A stretch of 64,000 nt of DNA, from assembly GCF_051401765.1 (NCBI RefSeq), contig NW_027480548.1, positions 310,001-374,000 of the forward strand, in the 5' to 3' direction. A program made the position numbers and the translations under genes. Shown piece by piece: positions 53,285 to 63,315 of the stretch; the stretch's first letter is position 1; each line of letters opens with the position of its first letter. The notes under the pieces were generated by a model. The model was not told the DNA's origin. It did not search any database and saw only the letters and a program-made list of their open reading frames with translations. The DNA comes from Calliopsis andreniformis (Eukaryota > Arthropoda > Insecta > Hymenoptera > Andrenidae).

Positions 53285-56180
53285 AGGTTGAATATTGATG
53301 AATGAAGATTGAGGATTGAGGATTGAGGGTTGTGGATTGAGAACGAGGACTGAGGGTTGAGCGTTGATGCCTGAGGTCTGAGGATTGAGGATTGAGGATT
53401 GCGAACTGAGGATTGAGGATTGAGGATTGAAGATTGAGGATTGGGTATTGAGGATTGAAGAATGAGGATTGAAGAGTGAGGATTGGGGATTGAGTATTGA
53501 GGATTGAGGATTGAGGATTGAAGATTGAGGATAGGGTATTGAGGATTGAAGAATGATGATTGAGGATTGAGGATTGAGGATTGAGGATTGAATATTGAGT
53601 ATTGAGGATTGAAGATAGGCTATTGAGGATTGCGAATTGAGGATTGAGGGTTGGGGATTGAGGATTGAAGATTGAGTATTGAGGATTGAAGGTTGAGGAT
53701 TGTGGATTGAGGATTGAGGCTTGAATATTGAGGATTGGGGACTGAGTGTTGAGGGTTGAGTGATGAGGATTGATGTTTGTGGATAGAGATTTGAAGATTG
53801 CAGGTTGAGTATTGAGTATTGAAATCTGTGAAATCATGAAATTATATTAAGGATTGAGGATGGACCACTGATTGTTGAGGACTGAGGGCTGAAGATTGAG
53901 GATTCAGGATTGAGGATTCAGGATTGAGGTTTGAGGACTGAGGATTGAGGACAGAGGATTGAGGATTGAAGATTGAGTATTGAGGATTGAAGATTGACGA
54001 TTGAGGATTGCGGATTGAGGATTGAGGATTGAGGATTTAGAATTGAGGATTGAGGATTGAGGATTGAAGATTAAGATTGAGGATTGAGGATTGAGGAGTG
54101 AGGGTTGAGGATTGAGGATTGAAGATTGAGTATTGAGGATTGAAGATTGAGGATTGAGGATTGAGGATTGAGGATTGAGGATTGAAGATTGAGTACTGAG
54201 GATTGAAGATTAAGATTGAGGATTGAGGATTGAGGACTGAGGATGGAGGATTGAGGATTGAAGGTTCAGTATTGGGGATTGAAGATTGAGTATTGAGGAT
54301 TGAGGATTGAACATTGAGGACTGAGTGTTGAGGGTTGAGTGATGAGAATTGATGTTTGTGGATAGAGATTTGAAGATTGCATACTGAGTATTGAGTATTG
54401 AAAACTGTGAATTGAGTATATTCTATTGAGGATTGAGGATTGACAACTGATTGTTGAGGACTGAGGGCTGAAGATTGAGGGTTCCGGATTGAGGATTCAG
54501 AATTGACATTTGAGGATTGAGGATTGAGGATTGAGGATTGAGGATTGAGGATTGGGGATTGAGGATTGAAGATTGAGTATTGAGGATTGAGGATTGAGGA
54601 TTGAGGATTGAGGATTGAGGATTGAGGATTGAAGATTGAGTACTGAGGATTGAAGATTAAGATTGAGGATTGAGGATTGAGGACTGACGATTGAGGATTG
54701 AGGATTGAAGGTTCAGTATTGAGGATTGAAGATTGAGAATTGAGGATTGAGGATTGAACATTGAGGACTGAGTGTTGAGGGTTGAGTGATGAGGATTGAT
54801 GTTTGTGGATAGAGATTTGAAGATTGCATATTGAGTATTGAGTATTCAAAACTGTGAATTGAGTATATTCTATTGAGGATTGAGGATTGACAACTGATTG
54901 TTGAGGACTGAGGGCTGAAGATTGAGTGTTCCGGATTGAGGATTCAGAATTGAAATTTGAGGACTGAGCATTGAGGATTGAAGATTGAGTATTGAGGATT
55001 GAAGATTGAGAATTGACGATTGAGGATTCAGGATTGAGGATGAGGGCTGGGGGTTGAGGATTGAGGTTTGAGGACTGAGGACTGAGGATTGGGGATTGAG
55101 AATTGAGGATTGAGGATTGGGGGTTGAAGATTGAGGATTGGGTATTGAGGATTGAAGAATGGGGATTGAGGATTGAGGATTGAGGATTGAGGATTGAAGA
55201 TTGAGTATTGAGGATTGAAGATTGACGGTCGAGGATTGAGAATTGAGGATTGAGTATTGAGGATTCAGGATTGAAGATTGAGTATTGAGGATTGAAGGTT
55301 GAGGATTGTGGATTGAGGATTGAGGTTTGAGGGTTGAATATTGAGGATTGGGGACTGAGTGTTGAGGGATGAATGATGAGAATTGATGTTTGTGGATAGA
55401 GGTTTGACGATTGCAGATTGAGTATTGAGTATTGAAAACTGTGAATTGATGATATTCTATTGAGGATTGAGGATTGACAACTGATTGTTGAGGACTGAGT
55501 GCTGAAGCTTGAGGATTCAGGATCGAGGATTCAGGATTGAGGTTTGAGGAGAGAGGACTGAGGGTTGAGGATTGAGGATTGAGAATTGAGGATTGAGGAT
55601 TGAGGATTGAAGATTGAGGATTGGCTGTTGAGGATTGAACATTGAGGATTGAGGATTGAGGATTGAGGATTGAGGATTGAAGGTTGAATATTGATGAATG
55701 GAGATTGAGGATTGAGGATTGAGGGTTGTGGATTGAGAGCGAGGACTGAGGGTTGAGTGTTGATACCTGAGGTCCGAGGATTGAGGATTGAGGATTGCGA
55801 ACTGATTATTGAGGATTGAGGATTGAGGATTGAGGATTGAATATTGATTATTGAGGATTGAAGATTGACTATTGAGGGTTGCGAATTGAGGATTGAGGAT
55901 TGAGGATTGAGGATTGAAGATTAAGATTGAGGACTGAGGATTGAGGATTGGGGATTGAGGATTGAGGATTGAAGATTGTGTATTGCGGATTGAGGATTGA
56001 GGATTGAGGATTGAGGATTGAGGATTGAGGATTGAAGATTGAGTACTGAGGATTGAAGATTAAGAGTGAGGATTGAGGATTGAGGACTGAGGATTGAGGA
56101 TTGAGGATTGAGGAATGAGAATTGAGGATTGAGGATTGAGGATTGAAGATTGAGGATTGGCTGTTGAGGATTGAACATTG
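53285..56180 (+). repeat. Higher-order repeat C, copy 2
   Basis: Copy of 28,750-31,650. Markers are 53841 (eroded e), 54419, 54866 and 55453. It lacks one heptamer near 53,938 and another near 56,200 relative to copy 1, and has several point differences (for example 55,227-55,230 and 55,764). It is separated from copy 1 by more than 20 kb, so it is not a simple tandem neighbour. Confidence 0.87.
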
Positions 56181-57838
56181 AGGATTGTGGATTGAGGATT
56201 GAGGATTGAGGATTGAAGGTTCAATATTGATGAATGAAGATTGAGGATTGAGGATTGAGGGTTGTGGATTGAGAACGAGGACTGAGGGTTGAGTGTTGAT
56301 GCCTGAGGTCTGAGGATTGAGGATTGAGGATTGCGAACTGAGGATTGAGGATTGAGGATTGAAGATTGAGGATTGGGTATTGAGGATTGAAGAATGAGGA
56401 TTGGGGATTGAGAATTGAGGATTGAGGATCGAATATTGAGTATTGAGGATTGAATATTGAGGATTGAGGATTGAGGATTGAGGATTGAGGATTGAGGATT
56501 GAAGACGGAGTATTGAGGATTGAAGATTGAGGATTGAGGATTGAGGATTGAGGATTGAGGATTGAGGATTGAGGATTGAGGATTGAGGGTTGTGGATTGA
56601 GGACGAGGACTGAGGGTTGAATATTTATGATTGAGGTCTGAGGATTGAGGATTGAGGATTGAGAATTGAGGATTGAGGATTGAGGATTGAAGATTGGGGA
56701 TTGGGAATTGAGGATTGAAGATTGAGGATTGGCTGTTGAGGATTGAACATTGAGGATTGAGGATTGAGGATTGAGGATTGAGGATTGAAGGTTGAATATT
56801 GATGAATAAAGATTGAGGATTGAGGATTGAGAATTGAGGATTGAGGATTGAGGATTGAGGATTGAGGACTGAGCATTGACGATTGAGTATTGAAGGTTGA
56901 GGATTGATTACTGAGGATTGAGGATTGAGGATTGAGGATTGAGGATTGAGGATTGAGGATTGAAGATTCAGTATTGACGATTGAAGATTGAGAATTGAGT
57001 ATTGAGGATTGAACGTTGAGGACTGAGCGTTCAGGGTTGAGTGATGAGAATTGATGTTTCTGGATAGAGATTTGAAGATTGCAGATTGAGTATTGAGTAT
57101 TGAAAACTGTGGATTGAGGATATTCTATTGGGGATTGAGGATTGACAACTGATTGTTGAGGACTGAGGGCTGAGGATTGAGGATGCAGGATTGAGGATTC
57201 AGAATTGAGATTTGAGGACTGAGGATTGAGGATTGAATATTGAGTATTGAGGATTGAAGATTAAGGATTGAGGATTGAGGATTGAGGATTGATAATGAGG
57301 GCTGAGGTTTGAGGATTGAGGTTTGATGACTGTGGACTGAGGATTGAGGGTTGAGAATTGAGGATTGAGGATTAAGGATTGAAGATTGAGGATTGGGTAT
57401 TGAGGATTGAAGAATGAGGATTGAGGATTGAGGATTGAGGATTGAGGATTGAAGATTGAGGATTGGGTATTGAGGATTGAAGAATGAGGATTGAGGATTG
57501 AGGATTGAGGATTGAGGATTGAAGATTGGCGATCGAGGATTGAGAATTGAGGATTGAGTATTGAGGATTGAGGATTGAAGATTGAGTATTGAGGATTGAA
57601 GGTTGAGGATTGTGGATTGAGGATTGAGGATTGAGGATTGAAAATTGAGGATTGGGGACTGAGTGTTGAGGGTTGAATGATGAGAATTGATGTTTGTGGA
57701 TAGAGATTTGAAGATTGCAGATTGAGTATTGAGTATTGAAAACTGTGAATTGATGATATTCTATTGAGGATTGAGGATTGACAACTGATTGTTGAGGACT
57801 GAGGGCTGAAGCTTGAGGATTCTGGATTGAGGATTCAG
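56181..57838 (+). repeat. Mosaic segment with markers d-b
   Basis: To about 56,390 it continues like 31.65-31.88 kb. From about 56,400 it matches 32.99-33.8 kb and then the d-b segment (57121, 57757; offset 23,371 from 33750 for the d marker). Two pieces that lie about 1.1 kb apart in the first region are thus joined directly here. Confidence 0.78.
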
Positions 57839-59635
57839 GATTGAGGATTGAGAATTGAGGATTGAGGGTTGAGGATTGAAGATTGAGGATTGGGTATTGA
57901 GGATTGAGGATTGAGGATTGAAGATTGAGGATAGGGTATTGAGGATTGAAGAATGATGATTGAGGATTGAGGATTGAGGATTGAGGATTGAATATTGAGT
58001 ATTGAGGATTGAAGATCGACTATTGAGGATTGCGAATTGAGGATTGAGGGTTGGGGATTGAGGATTGAAGATTGAGTATTGAGGATTGAAGGTTGAGGAT
58101 TGTGGATTGAGGATTGAGGATTGAGGCTTGAATATTGTGGATTGGGGACTGATTGTTGAGGGTTAAGTGATGAGAATTGATGTTTGTGTATAGAGACTTG
58201 AAGATTGCAGGTTGAGTATTGAGTATTGAAAACTGTGAAATCATGGTATTCTATTGAGGATTGAGGATGGACCACTGACTGTTGAGGGCTGAGTGCTGAA
58301 GATTGAGGATTCAGGATTGAGGATTCAGGATTGAGGTTTGAGGACTGAGGATTGATGATTGAGGATTGAGGATTGAGGATTGAGGATTGAGGATTGAAGA
58401 CTGAGGAGCGGGTATTGATGATTGAACATTGAGGATTGAGGATTGAGGATTGAGGATTGAGGATTGAGAATTGAAGGTTGAATATTGATGAATGACGACT
58501 GAGGATTGAGGATTGAAGGTCGTGGATCGAGGACGAGGACTGAGGGTTGAGTATTGATACTTGAGGCCTGAGGATTGAGGATTGAGGATTGCGAATTGAG
58601 GATTGAGGATTTAAGATTGAGGATTGGGTATTGAGGATTGAAGATTGAGCATTGAGGATTGAGGACAGAGGATTGAGGATTGGAGATTGAGTATTGAGGA
58701 TTGAAGATTGACGATTGAGGATTGAGGATTGAGGATTGAGGATTGAGGATAGAGGATTGAGTATTGAGGATTGAAGATTGAGTATTGAGGATTGAAGATT
58801 GAGGATTGAGGATTGAGGATTCAGGATTGAGGATTGAAGATTGAGTACTGAAGATTGAAGATTGAGGATTGAGGATTGAGGATTGAGGATTGACGATTGA
58901 GGATTGAAGATTGAGTATTGAGGATTGAAGACTGAGGATTGGGTATTGAGGTTTGAACATTGAGGATTGAGGATTGAGGATTGAGGAGTGAAGATTGAGG
59001 ATTGAGGATTGAGGATTGAGGATCGAGGATTGAGGATTGAAGATTGAATATTGATGATTAAAGATTGAGGGCTGAGGATCGAGGGTTGTGGATTGAGGAC
59101 GAGGACTGAGTGTTGAATATTGATGTCTGAGGTCTGAGGATTGAGGATTGAGAATTGAGAATTGAGGATTGAGGATTGAAGATTGAGGATTGGGTATTGA
59201 GGATTGACGAATGAGGATTGAGGATTGCGGATTGAGGATTGAAGATTGAGTATTGAGGATTGAAGATTGAGGATTGAGGATTGAGGATTGAGGATTGAGG
59301 ATTGGGGATTGAGGATTGCGAATTGAAGATTCAGTATTGAGGATTGAAGATTCAGAATTGAGGATGAGGATTGAACATTGAGTACTGAGTGTTGAGGGTT
59401 GAGTGATGAGAATTTATGTTTCTGGATAGAGATTTGAAGATTGCAGATTGAGTATTGAGTATTGAAAACTGTGAATTGAGGATATTCTATTGAGGATTGA
59501 GGATTGACAACCGAATGTTGAGGACTGAGGGCTGAAGATCGAGGATTCAGGATTGGGGATTCAGAATTGAGGTTTGAGGACTTAGGATTGAGGATTGAAG
59601 ATTGAGTATTGAGGATTGAAGATTGAGGATTGAGT
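57839..59635 (+). repeat. Copy of about 35,844-37,640 (offset 21,995)
   Basis: The e and f markers at 58247 and 59483 match 36252 and 37488 exactly in offset and in the 1,236-base spacing. At 57,838 the b-marker flank is cut short and joined to the middle of the b-e interval, reducing that interval from 1,104 to 490 bases. Confidence 0.85.
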
Positions 59636-60773
59636 ATTGAGTATTGAGGATTGAGGATTGAGGATTGAGGATTGAGGATTGAGGATTGAGGATTGAAGAT
59701 TGAGTACTGAGGATTGAAGATTAAGATTGAGGATTGAGGATTGAGGACTGACGATTGAGGATTGAGGATTGAAGGTTCAGTATTGAGGATTGAAGATTGA
59801 GAATTGAGGATTGAGGATTGAACATTGAGGACTGAGTGTTGAGGGTTGAGTGACGAGGATTGATGTTTGTGGATAGAGATTTGAAGATTGCATATTGAGT
59901 ATTGAGTATTCAAAACTGTGAATTGAGTATATTCTATTGAGGATTGAGGATTGACAACTGATTGTTGAGGACTGAGGGCTGAAGATTGAGTGTTCCGGAT
60001 TGAGGATTCAGAATTGAAATTTGAGGACTGAGCATTGAGGATTGAAGATTGAGTATTGAGGATTGAAGATTGAGAATTGACGATTGAGGATTCAGGATTG
60101 AGGATGAGGGCTGGGGGTTGAGGATTGAGGTTTGAGGACTGAGGACTGAGGATTGGGGATTGAGAATTGAGGATTGAGGATTGGGGGTTGAAGATTGAGG
60201 ATTGGGTATTGAGGATTGAAGAATGGGGATTGAGGATTGAGGATTGAGGATTGAGGATTGAAGATTGAGTATTGAGGATTGAAGATTGACGATCGAGGAT
60301 TGAGAATTGAGGATTGAGTATTGAGGATTCAGGATTGAAGATTGAGTATTGAGGATTGAAGGTTGAGGATTGTGGATTGAGGATTGAGGTTTGAGGGTTG
60401 AATATTGAGGATTGGGGACTGAGTCTTGAGGGATGAATGATGAGAATTGATGTTTGTGGATAGAGATTTGACGATTGCAGATTGAGTATTGAGTATTGAA
60501 AACTGTGAATTGATGATATTCTATTGAGGATTGAGGATTGACAACTGATTGTTGAGGACTGAGTGCTGAAGCTTGAGGATTCAGGATCGAGGATTCAGGA
60601 TTCAGGTTTGAGGAGAGAGGACTGAGGGTTGAGGATTGAGGATTGAGAATTGAGGATTGAGGATTGAGGATTGAAGATTGAGGATTGGCTGTTGAGGATT
60701 GAACATTGAGGATTGAGGATTGAGGATTGAGGATTGAGGATTGAAGGTTGAATATTGATGAATGGAGATTGAG
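59636..60773 (+). repeat. Copy of about 30,042-31,179 (offset 29,594)
   Basis: Markers a and b at 59930 and 60517 match 30336 and 30923, including the private TATTCAAAAC variant before the a marker. The segment ends abruptly inside GAATGGAGATTGAGGAT, where the partner continues with TGAGGATTGAGGG but this copy passes into GCAGGATTGAGG of a d-type flank. Confidence 0.85.
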
Positions 60774-62576
60774 GATGCAGGATTGAGGATTCAGAATTGA
60801 GATTTGAGGACTGAGGATTGAGGATTGAATATTGAGTATTGAGGATTGAAGATTAAGGATTGAGGATTGAGGATTGAGGATTGATAATGAGGGCTGAGGT
60901 TTGAGGATTGAGGTTTGATGACTGTGGACTGAGGATTGAGGGTTGAGAATTGAGGATTGAGGATTAAGGATTGAAGATTGAGGATTGGGTATTGAGGATT
61001 GAAGAATGAGGATTGAGGATTGAGGATTGAGGATTGAGGATTGAAGATTGAGGATTGGGTATTGAGGATTGAAGAATGAGGATTGAGGATTGAGGATTGA
61101 GGATTGAGGATTGAAGATTGGCGATCGAGGATTGAGAATTGAGGATTGAGTATTGAGGATTGAGGATTGAAGATTGAGTATTGAGGATTGAAGGTTGAGG
61201 ATTGTGGATTGAGGATTGAGGATTGAGGATTGAAAATTGAGGATTGGGGACTGAGTGTTGAGGGTTGAATGATGAGAATTGATGTTTGTGGATAGAGATT
61301 TGAAGATTGCAGATTGAGTATTGAGTATTGAAAACTGTGAATTGATGATATTCTACTGAGGATTGAGGATTGACAACTGATTGTTGAGGACTGAGGGCTG
61401 AAGCTTGAGGATTCTGGATTGAGGATTCAGGATTGAGGTTTGAGGAGAGAGGACTGAGGGTTGAGGGTTGAGGATTGAGAATTGAGGATTGAGGATTGAG
61501 GATTGAGGATTGAAGATTGAGGATTGGCAGTTGAGGATTGAACATTGAGGATTGAGGATTGAGGATTGAGGATTGAGGATTGAAGGTTGAATATTGATGA
61601 ATGAAGATTGAGGATTGAGGATTGAGGGTTGTGGATTGAGAACGAGGACTGAGGGTTGAGTGTTGATGCCTGAGGTCTGAGGATTGAGGATTGAGGATTG
61701 CGAACTGAGGATTGAGGATTGAGGATTGAAGATTGAGGATTGGGTATTGAGGATTGAAGAATGAGGATTGGGGATTGAGAATTGAGGATTGAGGATCGAA
61801 TATTGAGTATTGAGGATTGAATATTGAGGATTGAGGATTGAGGATTGAGGATTGAGGATTGAGGATTGAAGACGGAGTATTGAGGATTGAAGATTGAGGA
61901 TTGAGGATTGAGGATTGAGGATTGAGGATTGAGGATTGAGGATTGAAGATTGAGGATTGAGGATTGAGGATTGAGGATTGAGGGTTGTGGATTGAGGACG
62001 AGGACTGAGGGTTGAATATTTATGATTGAGGTCTGAGGATTGAGGATTGAGGATTGAGAATTGAGGATTGAGGATTGAGGATTGAAGATTGGGGATTGGG
62101 AATTGAGGATTGAAGATTGAGGATTGGCTGTTGAGGATTGAACATTGAGGATTGAGGATTGAGGATTGAGGATTGAGGATTGAAGGTTGAATATTGATGA
62201 ATAAAGATTGAGGATTGAGGATTGAGAATTGAGGATTGAGGATTGAGGATTGAGGATTGAGGACTGAGCATTGACGATTGAGTATTGAAGGTTGAGGATT
62301 GATTACTGAGGATTGAGGATTGAGGATTGAGGATTGAGGATTGAGGATTGAGGATTGAAGATTCAGTATTGACGATTGAAGATTGAGAATTGAGTATTGA
62401 GGATTGAACATTGAGGACTGAGCGTTCAGGGTTGAGTGATGAGAATTGATGTTTCTGGATAGAGATTTGAAGATTGCAGATTGAGTATTGAGTATTGAAA
62501 ACTGTGGATTGAGGATATTCTATTGGGGATTGAGGATTGACAACTGATTGTTGAGGACTGAGGGCTGAGGATTGAG
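60774..62576 (+). repeat. Higher-order repeat F, copy 1 (1,803-base unit)
   Basis: The unit runs from the GATGCAGG word at 60,774 to the same word at 62,577, with a b marker at 61349 (core TATTCTACTG, a private change) and a d marker at 62516. The partner b marker is at 63152, exactly 1,803 bases on. 1,803 is 258 heptamers minus three bases. Confidence 0.83.
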
Positions 62577-63315
62577 GATGCAGGATTGAGGATTCAGAAT
62601 TGAGATTTGAGGACTGAGGATTGAGGATTGAATATTGAGTATTGAGGATTGAAGATTAAGGATTGAGGATTGAGGATTGAGGATTGATAATGAGGGCTGA
62701 GGTTTGAGGATTGAGGTTTGATGACTGTGGACTGAGGATTGAGGGTTGAGAATTGAGGATTGAGGATTAAGGATTGAAGATTGAGGATTGGGTATTGAGG
62801 ATTGAAGAATGAGGATTGAGGATTGAGGATTGAGGATTGAGGATTGAAGATTGAGGATTGGGTATTGAGGATTGAAGAATGAGGATTGAGGATTGAGGAT
62901 TGAGGATTGAGGATTGAAGATTGGCGATCGAGGATTGAGAATTGAGGATTGAGTATTGAGGATTGAGGATTGAAGATTGAGTATTGAGGATTGAAGGTTG
63001 AGGATTGTGGATTGAGGATTGAGGATTGAGGATTGAAAATTGAGGATTGGGGACTGAGTGTTGAGGGTTGAATGATGAGAATTGATGTTTGTGGATAGAG
63101 ATTTGAAGATTGCAGATTGAGTATTGAGTATTGAAAACTGTGAATTGATGATATTCTATTGAGGATTGAGGATTGACAACTGATTGTTGAGGACTGAGGG
63201 CTGAAGCTTGAGGATTCTGGATTGAGGATTCAGGATTGAGGTTTGAGGAGAGAGGACTGAGGGTTGAGGGTTGAGGATTGAGAATTGAGGATTGAGGATT
63301 GAGGATTGAGGATTG
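62577..63315 (+). repeat. Higher-order repeat F, partial copy 2
   Basis: Repeats 60,774 to about 61,512 at +1,803, with the b marker at 63152. It ends near 63,315, where the copy passes into the segment seen at 32,101. The first copy lacks that continuation. Confidence 0.82.

Noticed and set aside
57835..59913. 692-codon minus-strand frame
   Set aside because: It runs through two mosaic joins (57,838 and 59,636), so it cannot be an inherited gene of this shape; heptamer by-product.
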